A stretch of 64,000 bases of DNA from Marinobacterium sedimentorum (GCF_024267675.1 NZ_JALDYX010000008.1:105332-169331); one strand, 5' to 3'. Shown: positions 55,239 to 64,000, numbered from the stretch's first letter. Numbers and translations are program-made. The notes: generated by a model from the sequence alone, not told the origin.

Positions 55239-56401
55239 GGCTGCGGGCCTTTCAGAAGCCTGAGCAGGTCTGCGGCGGCTTCGCGGGCGCCATCGAGACG
55301 CAGTTCGGGCGAAGCAACATCCTGTTGCCCTGTCTTTAGCGCCAGCTGTGCTGCCTGGCTGAGGCTCTCGGCGCAGAGTTCGGCTTCATCGGCAATGCTG
55401 ACGCGCCCGACGTCCGCCAGTTGGCGTGCGCGGCTTGTCTGTTCGGTTTCGCCGCTGCCGATGTAGGGCACGAGCACTGCCGGTACCTGGCTGACCAGCA
55501 GGTCCATCACGGTGTTATAGCCTGCCTGGGAGATGGACAGCTCGGCGCCTGTGAGGCGGCTGATAAAGTCGCTGCAAAAGCGCACGAGCTGCAGATCGGG
55601 TGAATGCAGTGACGCTTGCAGTCGATCAAAGTCCGCCTGTGGCAGGTTGGGCCCCGTGATCAAGGTCCAGGGGCGGTTTGGCAGCAGACCTGCACGGTGA
55701 GCCGCGATGGCCGCCTGCAGCAGACGCAGGCCGACGGCACCGCCACCGGCCGAGACGACAACGCCGCAGCGCGGCCGGGACGTCGGTATGGCGGGGGCGA
55801 TGTATCCGGTGTAGTGCAGCCGAGGGCCCAGCTTTGGTGTCAGGCCGTAGCTGGCATCCAGCGGAGCGAAATGCGGATCGCCGTGGGCCCAGACGCGGCT
55901 GTAGTACCGGTTGATCAGTTGCAGGGTTTCCTCTTCCCGCGCCGGGCTGCGCTGCTGCACTATATCGCGCAGGGAGCAAATCAGTTGCGGACGGGGCCTC
56001 TGCTGCTGTGCCCAGTCGAGCAGCGGGCGCAGCTCGAAACGCATCTGGCGGCGGCCAAACGGATACAGCTCGGTAATGATGGCATCGGGCCGTATCTGCG
56101 CCGCCAGAGCCAGTAACTGGTCGCGGCGGGCGTTGCGCGTGGCATCGCTGAGCGGACTTCCCGTTGAGTCTACCAGGGTGGCGAAGTCGGCATTCTCTAC
56201 CCGGATGGCGCTAAGGTAATGGGAGCTCGCGCCGCTGAAGCTGATCGAGGGCACCGCCTCACCGCCCAGTACCATGTGCACATCAAGGCCCGCTTTGACC
56301 AGCGCCTCGCACAGCAGCGCAGCGCGGCGCAGGTGCCCGACACCCAGCAGGTGCTGCACGTAAAACAGCACCCGTGGGGGAGTAGTGCCTGATGGTTTCA
56401 T
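55235..56401 (-). CDS. GT28-like glycosyltransferase (second copy)
   Basis: A 388-residue GT-B protein resembling MurG/COG4671-type transferases: FYVQHLLGVGHLRRAALL near the N-terminus, and a sugar-nucleotide motif SISQAGYNTVMDLLVSQVPA with ETEQTSRARQLAD. It is paralogous to the next gene upstream (shared GHLRR and GYNT elements) but diverged. It overlaps its neighbours on both sides by four bases. Confidence 0.82.
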   Translation of the reverse strand: MKPSGTTPPRVLFYVQHLLGVGHLRRAALLCEALVKAGLDVHMVLGGEAVPSISFSGASSHYLSAIRVENADFATLVDSTGSPLSDATRNARRDQLLALAAQIRPDAIITELYPFGRRQMRFELRPLLDWAQQQRPRPQLICSLRDIVQQRSPAREEETLQLINRYYSRVWAHGDPHFAPLDASYGLTPKLGPRLHYTGYIAPAIPTSRPRCGVVVSAGGGAVGLRLLQAAIAAHRAGLLPNRPWTLITGPNLPQADFDRLQASLHSPDLQLVRFCSDFISRLTGAELSISQAGYNTVMDLLVSQVPAVLVPYIGSGETEQTSRARQLADVGRVSIADEAELCAESLSQAAQLALKTGQQDVASPELRLDGAREAAADLLRLLKGPQP

Positions 56402-57576
56402 AGCGGTGCCTGGTCGAAAAGTTCGCCTATGCGTTCAGTGACACTGTCCAGGCCGCCAAGCCATTCGGCCTTGTCGGCGACGCCCGGGGGCGCTTGCAGT
56501 GGCAGCTGTTGCAGGGCATCGACCATTTCGGCGGTGGAGCGTTCGCCGTCGGCATCCACCAGGCTGATCAGGCTCAGCGCGGCGGCATTCTGCGCCCGTA
56601 TCAGCTGCTCCTTGCGCGGGAAGCTGCGTGGCAGGATCAGCGCCGGGCGATCGAGCGACAGTATCTCGCAGAAAGTGTTGTAGCCGCCCATGGCAACGAC
56701 GGCGCTGGCGTTGGCCATAAGGCGTTCAAGCTGTGCATCGAAGGTGATCATGTCCACATTGGGCATTACTTCTGCGCGGTTCAAAAACTGCTGGCGTTCG
56801 GCCTGGGGCATAAAGGGGCCTAGTACAAAGAGGGCGCGCCAGGGTAGTTGGGCGCCGGACTCGTAAGCGCGCAGCACCCAGTCGGTCATCTCGATGCCAT
56901 CGCCACCGCCGCCGGGCGTCACCAGAATGTAGGGCTGTTCCGGGGTGGTGGAGTCGACCGTGTTGGCGATCTCCGGGATCTCGCGGCGCAGATAGCCGGT
57001 ATAGCGCATTCGCGCCATGGTATCTGCTTCGATGGGCAGGCCGCGCAGCGGGTTGCCCATGGCGCGGGGGCCATAGACCCAGAGCTCGTCGTAGAGCCGT
57101 TCCAGTTCGCCAAAAATGCCCTTCTTGTGCCACTCGGCCGTCAGCAGGTCCGGCGCATCCATGACATCGCGCAGACCCAGTATGGTGTGGGTGGACGTGT
57201 CCTTGAGCATCTCAAGCGTCGAGTGCACTTCGCCCTTGAGACCCAGCGGCTCCTTGTCGACCAGAAAAATATCCGGCGCAAATGCCTTGGTGGTGTTCAG
57301 AATAATGCTTTCGCGTAGCGCCAGGGTATCGGCCAGGTCGATGTGCAGCGCAAGCGAGGTGTAATCGCCGTTGTGCAGCTTGATGACGCCTGGGATGCGC
57401 ACGAAGTCGACCCGGGCCTTGAAATCAAAGCGCCCGATGATGGGTGATCCGGTCATGATCAGCACCGAAAGTCCCTTGTAGGCATCCACCATGGCATGGG
57501 CCAGCGCACGGCAGCGGCGCAGGTGGCCGAGACCGAAGGAGTCATGGCTGTAGATCAGCAAGCGACGGTTTTTCAA
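56398..57576 (-). CDS. GT28-like glycosyltransferase (first copy)
   Basis: A 392-residue GT-B protein: IYSHDSFGLGHLRRCRALA, then VTPGGGGDGIEMTDW, and MGGYNTFCEILSLDRPALIL with PRKEQLIRAQ in the donor site. The start codon is TTG at 57576 after AAGG. It heads the six-gene operon and is 96 bases downstream of the large mechanosensitive channel gene, with no terminator between, so it may be co-transcribed with it. Substrate unknown. Confidence 0.82.
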   Translation of the reverse strand: MKNRRLLIYSHDSFGLGHLRRCRALAHAMVDAYKGLSVLIMTGSPIIGRFDFKARVDFVRIPGVIKLHNGDYTSLALHIDLADTLALRESIILNTTKAFAPDIFLVDKEPLGLKGEVHSTLEMLKDTSTHTILGLRDVMDAPDLLTAEWHKKGIFGELERLYDELWVYGPRAMGNPLRGLPIEADTMARMRYTGYLRREIPEIANTVDSTTPEQPYILVTPGGGGDGIEMTDWVLRAYESGAQLPWRALFVLGPFMPQAERQQFLNRAEVMPNVDMITFDAQLERLMANASAVVAMGGYNTFCEILSLDRPALILPRSFPRKEQLIRAQNAAALSLISLVDADGERSTAEMVDALQQLPLQAPPGVADKAEWLGGLDSVTERIGELFDQAPL

Positions 57577-57672
57577 ACTATTGCCTTATGCAGCTGCGTC
57601 CATTTCTGGCGGCCATAGTAATGCACCGGCTCAGGCCTTGTATAGCCATGGCCGATGCGGTGCGGGTGCGGT

Positions 57673-59943
57673 TCAGGCCGAACCATCTTCGTCATACAGG
57701 TTTTTGCCGTGGTCATCGTCGATGCGGTTGCTCTTGAGCAGGTCCGGATGCAGTGCCTGGGCGGCGGCTGCACCAACCAGGCCGAGGCTGGTGGCATTCC
57801 CCTGATCTGGTGGCTGCACCGCGGTGATACTGTCGGGCAGCAGCACATGGACCGAGCGGTGGGCAAAGCGAATGCCGTTGGCTTCCAGTGCATCCTTCAC
57901 CTGGCGGTAGGCTTCGCGGCGGATTATCCATTGCTCGCCGGGCTTGCAGGTGAATTTCATGCGAAAGATCAGGGCGGATTCCTCGACCCGCATCACTCCC
58001 TGGGATTTGAGCGGCAGCAGTATATGGGGGCCCATCTCCGGATCGTCGAGCATGCTGATGCCTATTTTCTTGATGATCTTGCGCACCTGCTCGATGTCGG
58101 TGTCATAGGGCAGGCGGAACTCGAGCTTCATGGTGACCCAGTCCCGTGACAGGTTCTTTACGGTGGCAATTTCGCTGTAGGGGATGGTCTGCACCGCACC
58201 GAGGTGGTGACGCAGGCGCATGGAGCGTAGCGAGATCTGTTCCACGGTGCCGCGCAGGCTCGCAGCTTCAATGTACTCGCCGCGGCGAAAGGCATCATCC
58301 AGCAGGAAAAAGATGCCGGACAGAATGTCCTGCACCAGCTTCTGGGCACCAAAGCCAATGGCGATGCCAACGACCCCGGCACCGGCCAGCAAAGGGCCGA
58401 TCTCGACGCCGGTTACGCTCAGTGCCATCAGGGCGACCACGATCACCAGAATGACGGAGGTAAAGCTGCGTACCAGCGGTAGCAGGGTTTCGGCCCTGGA
58501 GGCGCCCGCGGCACCGCCTTCGCCTTCAAGGCTGGCGATGGCGTCATCGGTCTGGGGTTCGGGCAGGCGCCGTTCGATGGCGGACTGGATCACCTGCCAG
58601 CAGGTATAGGCCAGCAGCAGTATGACCATTATGTCGATGGCGACACCCAGGCTGCGCTGCACCAGGGTTTCCTCCAGCATCGACATGGACGAAAAGCCGA
58701 AGGTCTCGCTGAGAAAGAACAGCGTCATGCCAAGCAGGATCAGGCGGCTGCCGTTCTGGATGATGCGGATGAAGCTGCGTGAGCGCTCCTCGAAGGTATG
58801 GCTTTGCAGCCATGAAAACTGACAGATGCGTTGCAGCAGGGCGTGCAGCAGCCGGTCGATCAGGATAAAGGCCAGGGTCAGCCACCAGACGGGATCTACG
58901 CTGCGGGCGGTTTCGTAATTGCCGATAAAGACGTGGTAGCTCCAGATGCACCAGAGCAGCATCAGCCAGATGGTCGCCAGCATCGGCCAGTTTTGCCGCA
59001 GTGTCTGGCGCATGGAGGAGCTTGGGTCGGCTTCCGGGTCGGCGAACAGGCGGGTAATGGTGTCGCGGTGATGCCAGACGAAGGCGATGGCGATCAGGTT
59101 CAGCAGCAGGCCGCCCAGCGGGACGGTAATAGCCGACAGAATGGTTTCAATACCGTGGTGATAGACCAGCGCCAGGCCCTGGTTGACGATAACGTAGGTA
59201 ATGGCGAAACCGATAACCCAGTGGTGGATATCCTGGGCATTCTCGCACTCCATCCGGAACGGACGTATGCCGCGGGCATGGGGGGCGAACAGCGAGCGCG
59301 ACAGGATGCCAACCAGGCGGGTGATGCTGACGGCCATCAGCAGGGCCATCAGGGTCGGGCGCAGGCCGGTGCCAGGGTCATAGGCCAGCACCGGGAGGGC
59401 AAGGGCACCGAGTACAAAGGCACCGAGGCGCACCAGGTTGAGCGCCGCCTGCAGGAAAAGGTAGCCCACGCTGCTGGACAGGCTCTGGCATTTCTGGCAG
59501 GAAATATCGGATGACATGCGTCTGAGCTTCCAGCCCAGCAGGCCCTCGACCGCCAGGCCCGACAGCAGCATCAGCGCGAAGGCGATTATCAGATCGCTGA
59601 AGCCGTCCCAACCGCGCTGATCGGTGAGTGAATCCCAGAAATGCTGTTGCTGCTGTGGCCAGCGGTCGAAGCTCTGTTGCAGCAGCAGGAGCCTGCTTTC
59701 GAAATCATTGGTCGGCGCCGGCATGCTTTGCAGGGCGTCGTAGGGATTGGGTTTGCGGGCAATGCTTTGCTGTTCGAGCTGGTCGAGCAGCATCTGGCGT
59801 ACTTCGCCATCGCTCATCTGGGCGATCTTGCCGGTGCTGGACTGTCGCGCCTGGTCTGCGGTGACGGCCGCCGCCAGCCCCAGGTGGCTGAACATCAGCA
59901 GCAGGGACGACAGCAGCAGGTTGCGCCAGAAAAGTCGGGTCAT
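57673..59943 (-). CDS. Large MscS-family mechanosensitive channel
   Basis: A 756-residue inner-membrane protein with a signal peptide (FWRNLLLSSLLLMFSHLGLA), a periplasmic region, eight or more additional membrane spans, and a C-terminal MscS module. The pore helix GPLLAGAGVVGIAIGFGAQKL is followed by DAFRRGEYIEAASLRG and the vestibule (SEIATVKNLSRDWVTMKLEF). This layout recalls YbiO/YnaI-type channels. The start at 59943 is chosen over 59988. It lies directly before the glycan operon on the same strand. Confidence 0.9.
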   Translation of the reverse strand: MTRLFWRNLLLSSLLLMFSHLGLAAAVTADQARQSSTGKIAQMSDGEVRQMLLDQLEQQSIARKPNPYDALQSMPAPTNDFESRLLLLQQSFDRWPQQQQHFWDSLTDQRGWDGFSDLIIAFALMLLSGLAVEGLLGWKLRRMSSDISCQKCQSLSSSVGYLFLQAALNLVRLGAFVLGALALPVLAYDPGTGLRPTLMALLMAVSITRLVGILSRSLFAPHARGIRPFRMECENAQDIHHWVIGFAITYVIVNQGLALVYHHGIETILSAITVPLGGLLLNLIAIAFVWHHRDTITRLFADPEADPSSSMRQTLRQNWPMLATIWLMLLWCIWSYHVFIGNYETARSVDPVWWLTLAFILIDRLLHALLQRICQFSWLQSHTFEERSRSFIRIIQNGSRLILLGMTLFFLSETFGFSSMSMLEETLVQRSLGVAIDIMVILLLAYTCWQVIQSAIERRLPEPQTDDAIASLEGEGGAAGASRAETLLPLVRSFTSVILVIVVALMALSVTGVEIGPLLAGAGVVGIAIGFGAQKLVQDILSGIFFLLDDAFRRGEYIEAASLRGTVEQISLRSMRLRHHLGAVQTIPYSEIATVKNLSRDWVTMKLEFRLPYDTDIEQVRKIIKKIGISMLDDPEMGPHILLPLKSQGVMRVEESALIFRMKFTCKPGEQWIIRREAYRQVKDALEANGIRFAHRSVHVLLPDSITAVQPPDQGNATSLGLVGAAAAQALHPDLLKSNRIDDDHGKNLYDEDGSA

Positions 59944-60058
59944 GGTGGGTTCCAGCCTTATTATTCTGATGGATCGGCACGTGCGCATTGTTCATGCGCG
60001 TCTTCCAGCATGCCAGAGAATGACGCCCGGGTCAGTCTCCGGCCGTCGGGCCGCCGTC

Positions 60059-61273
60059 TTACTGCCGGTACAGGCGCAGGAAGTCGGCCAGGCGCTGGAT
60101 GGCATCTTCGAGTTCATCCTGGCGCGGCAGGAAGACAACGCGGAAATGCTGTGTATCCATCATGTTGAAGCCGCTGCCCTGCACCACCAGCACTTTTTGC
60201 TGCTGCAGCAGGTCGAGTACCATTTTTTCGTCATTGTGGATCGGGTACATCTGCGGATCCAGTTTCGGGAACAGGTACATGGCGGCCTTGGGGCGGACGC
60301 AGGAAACCCCCGGGATTTCGTTGATCAGGCGCCAGGCGCTGTCCATCTGGTCGTACAGGCGTCCGCCGGGTACGGTCAGTTCGTTGATGCTCTGGTAACC
60401 CCCAAGTGCCGTCTGGATGGCATGCTGTGCCGGGACGTTGGCGCACAGGCGCATGCTGGCGAGCATGTCGAGCCCCTCGATGTAATCGCGGGCAATGTGC
60501 TTGGGGCCGCTGACGATTACCCAGCCGGAGCGAAAACCGGCGGCGCGGTAGGTCTTGGAGAGGCCGTTAAAGGTAAGGCACAGCACATCATCCGCCAGGG
60601 AGGCGAGGGAGGTGTGCTCGTGGCCGTCGAACAGAATCTTGTCGTAGATTTCGTCGGCAAACAGGATCAGGTCGTGCTCGCGGGCCAGATCAATGATCTG
60701 CTGCAGCAACTCCAGCGGGTAGAGGGCGCCGGTGGGGTTGTTGGGGTTGATTACCACTATGCCCTTGGTGCGCTCGGTAATCTTGCTGCGCATGTCCTCG
60801 ATATCCGGGAACCAGTCGGCCTGCTCGTCGCAGACGTAGTGGATCGGATTGCCGCCGGCCAGGCTCACGGCCGCGGTCCAGAGCGGGTAGTCGGGCGAGG
60901 GGATCAGCATTTCATCGGTATCGTTAAGCAGGCCCTGCATGGCCATGACGATCAGTTCGGATACGCCGTTGCCAATGTAGATGTCTTCGATGGTAACGTT
61001 GCGAATGCCCTTGCGCTGGGTTTCCTGCATGACAGCCTTGCGCGCCGAAAACAGGCCCTTGGAGTCGCAGTAGCCCTGGGCCGATGGCAGGTTGTGGATG
61101 ACGTCCTGGACAATTTCTTCCGGGGCTTCGAAGCCCCAGGGTGCCGGGTTGCCGATATTGAGCTTGAGGATGCGGTGGCCTTCTTCCTCAAGGCGCTTGG
61201 CTTCCTGCAGGACGGGGCCACGGATGTCGTAGCAGACGTTGATCAGCTTGTTCGATTTTCTGATTACTGGCAT
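60059..61273 (-). CDS. alaA: Alanine-synthesising aminotransferase AlaA
   Basis: A 404-residue PLP-dependent class I/II aminotransferase making alanine from pyruvate and glutamate. It begins VIRKSNKLINVCYDIRGPV, the AlaA hallmark, with NIGNPAPWGFEAPEEI; the PLP Lys lies in FNGLSKTYRAAGFRSGW and INPNNPTGALY is the substrate/cofactor loop. The start at 61273 follows CAGGGTTGCAACC and is preferred to 61294. Confidence 0.94.
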   Translation of the reverse strand: MPVIRKSNKLINVCYDIRGPVLQEAKRLEEEGHRILKLNIGNPAPWGFEAPEEIVQDVIHNLPSAQGYCDSKGLFSARKAVMQETQRKGIRNVTIEDIYIGNGVSELIVMAMQGLLNDTDEMLIPSPDYPLWTAAVSLAGGNPIHYVCDEQADWFPDIEDMRSKITERTKGIVVINPNNPTGALYPLELLQQIIDLAREHDLILFADEIYDKILFDGHEHTSLASLADDVLCLTFNGLSKTYRAAGFRSGWVIVSGPKHIARDYIEGLDMLASMRLCANVPAQHAIQTALGGYQSINELTVPGGRLYDQMDSAWRLINEIPGVSCVRPKAAMYLFPKLDPQMYPIHNDEKMVLDLLQQQKVLVVQGSGFNMMDTQHFRVVFLPRQDELEDAIQRLADFLRLYRQ

Positions 61274-61664
61274 GGTTGCAACCCTGAACTCCATTGCAGT
61301 TGCGATTGATTTTAGCAGTCTGTCGGGCTTGGCCGGTCGTCGCGAGGGGAAGACCGATTTGAGTTAGTTTTTGAGCTCTTTTGAGGCAAATAGTGGTTCT
61401 ATTCAACAATAAAGAGAACAAGAAATAACCCCTCTTTGTACAAGAGAAGCGGTTTTTCCGCAGTAGACCAGTGTTAAGTCCGACAGGCTGCCAGGCACTG
61501 CGACTGGCTGGACACTATTAGGCAAAGTGCCTGTGTCCATTGGCGAAAAGGAATAAATCATACGTCCTTTTCCAGTGCAAAAGAATATGCGGCCACAGAT
61601 ATAGAGCCGTGCTGCACGTGCAATGGTCAGGGTGGTGCAACATCAGGGGGGATAAAGAGCGGCG
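61274..61664. other. Divergent intergenic region, alaA / tag-like gene
   Basis: 391 bases with both promoters expected. The one clear structure is a two-part stem-loop at 61510-61538: GGACAC / GTGTCC outside, AGGCA-AAG-TGCCT inside, with a TATT bulge on one side. No T run follows. I see no gene. Confidence 0.45.
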
Positions 61665-62333
61665 ATGAAGTCATTTCAGTGGCTGTACCAACATGTGGTT
61701 GAGCATCGCGCAGGCGAAGATATCGAGGCGTTGCTGCCGCAGCCGCTTGATGCGGCGCAACTGGCGGCGGTTGGTGATGATCGCCTGCTGTCTGACCTGT
61801 GTCGGCGGGTGTTTCGTGCCGGGCTCAGGCATTCGCTGGTGGATACGCGCTGGCCGGCTTTTGAAGAGGCCTTCTGGGGCTTTGATGCCCACAAGGTAGC
61901 GCTTATGTCGGATGAGCAGCTCGAGCGCCTGATGCAGAACGACAAGCTGATCCGGCACTGGGGCAAGCTCAAGTCGGTGCGTGCTAATGCCTTGATGGTG
62001 ACAGAAATGGCTTCAAGGCAGGGTAGCTTTGCGCGCTTTCTGGCGGACTGGCCACAGGATGATATCGTCGGGCTCTGGCTGTTGCTCAAAAAACAGGGCT
62101 CACAGCTGGGCGGCAACTCCGGTCCCTACTTCCTGCGCATGGTGGGCAAGGATACCTTTGTGCTGACCGACGATGTGGTTGCTGCCCTGATTGCACAGGG
62201 CCTGGTGGACAAGAGGCCGACGGCGCAGCGTGATCTGCGTCTGGTGCAGCAGGCCTTCAATCAGTGGCAGCTGGAGTCCGGTCGGCCTCTGTGTCAGATC
62301 AGTCGGCTGCTGGCCATGACCGTCGGCTGGTAG
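61665..62333 (+). CDS. DNA-3-methyladenine glycosylase I (Tag) family protein
   Basis: A 222-residue helix-hairpin-helix glycosylase-type protein. FRAGLRHSLVDTRWPAFEEAFWGF, DNKLIRHWGKLKSVRANAL-like segments and FARFLADWP follow the order of Tag, which excises 3-methyladenine. Some Tag landmarks (the paired N-terminal Cys for zinc) are not visible, so the activity may differ. It lies alone on the plus strand and is convergent with yajG-syd. Confidence 0.75.
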   Translation: MKSFQWLYQHVVEHRAGEDIEALLPQPLDAAQLAAVGDDRLLSDLCRRVFRAGLRHSLVDTRWPAFEEAFWGFDAHKVALMSDEQLERLMQNDKLIRHWGKLKSVRANALMVTEMASRQGSFARFLADWPQDDIVGLWLLLKKQGSQLGGNSGPYFLRMVGKDTFVLTDDVVAALIAQGLVDKRPTAQRDLRLVQQAFNQWQLESGRPLCQISRLLAMTVGW

Positions 62334-62373
62334 TTGCCAGGAGCAGGCGAGGGCTGATCCAGGATTGTCGCGC

Positions 62374-62964
62374 TTAATACTGCTGGTTGATGAAGTGCAG
62401 TAGTTTGGGGTCGTTGAAGGCGCGGCTGAGAGTATCGCTGGCCAGCAGATTGAACAGTTCCTGGTTCTTGCGTTCCGAGGGCGTCAGCGGTGACTGATAG
62501 CGTTGTTCCGATTTATATTCTCCGCTGAGCGAGCGGCCATTCATCTGGGTCACCAGTCGCAGTGTCATCTGTAATCGCACCTGTTGCTGTGAACCTGCCT
62601 GGCTGGCCTTGTAGGTCAGTTCGTCCAGTAGCAGCGTGATTTTGAGTTCGTTGCGCTGCCCGGTGTTGCTGCCAAACTGGTATGCGCCCATTTGCCGCAG
62701 CCCCTGCTGGGCGCTGCTCAGCAGCGTGTAACGGGCGTCCGTTGCCAGGGTAATAAATGCATTCTGCTCAAAGCGCGATACGCGGTGGCCGATGATCGGA
62801 GATGTGCGCAGATCCTTCGCATCCAGTTCGACCTGAATGCCGCTGGGCAGGCGTTGCTGGGAATCGATCTGTGGCTGAAGCTCTATCTGCTGCGGGCTCA
62901 GGCTGGTACAGCCGGTTACGAGGGTGATGAGCAGGCTGAAAAACAGGTACGTGTAACGGGGCAT
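62374..62964 (-). CDS. YajG-family lipoprotein
   Basis: A 196-residue lipoprotein. The signal peptide FFSLLITLVTG ends in a lipobox LVTGC, and the mature part matches YajG (SPIIGHRVSR, LLDELTYKA, LASDTLSRAFNDPKLLHFI). YajG has no settled function; it is periplasm-facing and membrane-anchored. It starts three bases after the syd stop. Confidence 0.88.
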   Translation of the reverse strand: MPRYTYLFFSLLITLVTGCTSLSPQQIELQPQIDSQQRLPSGIQVELDAKDLRTSPIIGHRVSRFEQNAFITLATDARYTLLSSAQQGLRQMGAYQFGSNTGQRNELKITLLLDELTYKASQAGSQQQVRLQMTLRLVTQMNGRSLSGEYKSEQRYQSPLTPSERKNQELFNLLASDTLSRAFNDPKLLHFINQQY

Positions 62965-62967
62965 GAC

Positions 62968-63543
62968 TTACTCCTGATCCTGGATGGTGTCGGGCTGCAG
63001 CGTGTCAAGGAACGGCGTCAGACTGTCAGCAATTTTGCGCAGTGGCTTTTTTCCCGGTGCTTCGAGCCAGATGCTGCCATCGCTGTTGTTTAGGCTGATA
63101 AACATGTCATCAGGCTCAGTGGTGGCGAAGAACAGTGTGAGAGGCTGCTTCTGGCGCGTTTTCATCAGGGCGTGGCCGAGTAGATTGCTGCGCAGGCGTT
63201 CGCCATCTTCGGGGTTCCACAGTTGCAGCAGGGTCAGCCGGTCGGACTGATGCAGAGCGGGCAGGGGGTCGGACCAGTAGCGGCTGTAAAAGGTCACGAT
63301 ATCGGGATGGATCGGTTGTTCCAGTGCCAGACCAATACGCTCGAACAGATCGCTGATGTCGGCCTGGCGTACGGGGCACCACCGGGTGGGGGCGCCTGCA
63401 GCGGCCTCACTCTGGTAGCAGTCTGAACGCCACTCAGTGTCAAAAGCTATGAGGGGCAGCCTGCCGGCCTGCTGTAGCTGATGTTCAAGCACTCGATCGA
63501 TAAAGCGATCAAGTGCCTGGGCGGTGTTGGCGCTCTGGGTCAT
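62968..63543 (-). CDS. syd: SecY-interacting protein Syd
   Basis: A 191-residue cytoplasmic protein that binds SecY and monitors translocon integrity. IHPDIVTFYSRYWSDPLP, LTLLQLWNPEDGERLRSNLLGH and KTRQKQPLTLFFATTEPDD line up with E. coli Syd, as do the terminal Leu-rich residues. It is slightly longer at the N-terminus than the E. coli protein. It forms a two-gene operon with yajG. Confidence 0.88.
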   Translation of the reverse strand: MTQSANTAQALDRFIDRVLEHQLQQAGRLPLIAFDTEWRSDCYQSEAAAGAPTRWCPVRQADISDLFERIGLALEQPIHPDIVTFYSRYWSDPLPALHQSDRLTLLQLWNPEDGERLRSNLLGHALMKTRQKQPLTLFFATTEPDDMFISLNNSDGSIWLEAPGKKPLRKIADSLTPFLDTLQPDTIQDQE

Positions 63544-63946
63544 TGCGTCACTCGGGTCTGGATGTGGAATACAGGTTGCACTGCTGCGTCAATCTTCACG
63601 TCTGTTAGGGTGTCTGCTTATGTGTCTTCAAGTGCGGCTTACTCTATCTGCTTCGGATTTGATTGTGCAATAGCACAGTGGAGCAGGGCAGTGGGCGGTT
63701 CAGGCAGAGAGCGTAACTGCCTGTGGAAGCCTTGCTTTGTCGTTGCGCGCAGTGGTTACAGTCACCCGAAGGAACTTTTCTGTATGAAAAGTGCGCAGCA
63801 TTGGAATGACTTAAAAAAAATGCTGCTAAACGTTTGACAGCACACGCAAAATCATTAGAATTCGCACTCCGTTCTGAGGCAACAACATGTTCAGGACGGT
63901 TGATCTAAGGGCAGGTTGATGTGTAATCTTCCCTCGATCAGGATGC
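63544..63946. other. Intergenic region upstream of tRNA-Asp
   Basis: About 400 bases. The first 280 show only a hairpin AGGCAG-N9-CTGCCT near 63700 and no believable gene; the 118-codon plus frame overlapping syd is Cys/Ser/Trp-rich with no ribosome site. The rest is the tRNA promoter and leader. Confidence 0.45.
63834..63861 (+). promoter_or_regulatory. Sigma-70 promoter of the tRNA-Asp transcript
   Basis: A perfect TTGACA (63834-63839) and TAGAAT (63856-63861) are 16 bases apart. The following TCGCACTCCG is a GC-rich discriminator-like stretch, as in growth-rate-controlled stable RNA promoters. It starts about 75 bases before the tRNA. Confidence 0.75.
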
Positions 63947-64000
63947 GGAGTGGTAGTTCAGTTGGTTAGAATACCTGCCTGTCACGCAGGGGGTCGCGGG
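63947..64000 (+). tRNA. tRNA-Asp (GTC), 3' end beyond window
   Basis: GGAGTGG acceptor strand, TA, then GTTCAGTTGGTTAGAAT D-arm, and anticodon arm CCTGC-CTGTCAC-GCAGG with anticodon GTC. The sequence continues GGGTCGCGGG into the T-arm and is cut by the window end. The arms agree with E. coli tRNA-Asp almost base for base. Confidence 0.93.

Noticed and set aside
63481..63837. 118-codon frame before tRNA-Asp
   Set aside because: Starts antisense within syd and has an implausible Cys/Ser/Trp-rich product with no ribosome site.
1..64000. CRISPR arrays, insertion sequences, phage or toxin-antitoxin genes
   Set aside because: No regularly spaced repeats, transposase/integrase motifs or recognisable toxin-antitoxin pairs were seen anywhere in the window.

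Overview
The window is an ordinary stretch of chromosome from a GC-rich gammaproteobacterium. RecBCD, MlaA, PdxB, SpeD, NsrR, HsbR/HsbA-like signalling genes, a bactofilin/M23 pair, a Pseudomonas/Oceanospirillum-type porin and malate:quinone oxidoreductase together suggest an aquatic or marine member of the Oceanospirillales/Pseudomonadales side of the class. The genus cannot be fixed from the sequence alone. I saw no insertion sequence, prophage, CRISPR array or rRNA operon. The right edge enters a tRNA-Asp gene and the left edge cuts the last 56 codons of an unidentified gene.

Layout. 1-7.3 kb: a clipped gene, a small basic membrane protein, an N-formylglutamate-amidohydrolase/QEGLA metallopeptidase-like protein, PtsP (nitrogen PTS enzyme I), a type II NADH dehydrogenase and two small unknown proteins. 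7.5-16.3 kb: the recC-recB-recD operon, then a convergent 44-residue membrane peptide too short for routine calling. 16.5-19.2 kb: glutaredoxin and NsrR (nitrosative/oxidative stress), an SH3 membrane protein and a small MscS channel. 19.3-25.5 kb (minus strand): a sodium-symporter/STAC protein without a kinase, an isolated yidD, mqo and a PIN-PhoH ATPase. 25.9-33.8 kb (plus strand): PpnN, M23 peptidase plus bactofilin, a class II glutamine amidotransferase and HrpA.

34.4-38.2 kb: a porin with a long structured leader, MlaA without a lipobox, then HsbR-like phosphatase and HsbA-like STAS antagonist. Directly after them lies what I read as a CsrB/RsmZ-type small RNA: five A(N)GGA motifs, three of them in hairpin loops, and a strong terminator. 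38.7-43.1 kb: dusA-tal (minus) and a phosphoethanolamine transferase plus dgkA pair, which make and recycle diacylglycerol. 43.2-46.1 kb: speD, a WGR protein and pdxB, with an orphan Fur-box-like promoter and intrinsic terminator between speD and the WGR gene that mark a second candidate small RNA. 46.1-51.3 kb: a PilZ protein, a COG3199 NAD-kinase-like protein, HtpX, a methyltransferase and an exonuclease. 51.4-59.9 kb (minus): a tightly overlapping six-gene glycan operon (two GT28-like transferases, a deacetylase, two GT4 transferases, a histidine phosphatase) behind a large MscS channel. 60.1-64 kb: alaA, a Tag-family glycosylase, YajG, Syd and tRNA-Asp.

The most promising undescribed material is non-coding: the CsrB-like RNA beside HsbR/HsbA, the Fur-box RNA, and a diverged two-copy structured element at 5.1 and 38.5 kb that carries GGA loops on the minus strand. 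All three were found by reading alone and need covariance-model searches or RNA-seq.
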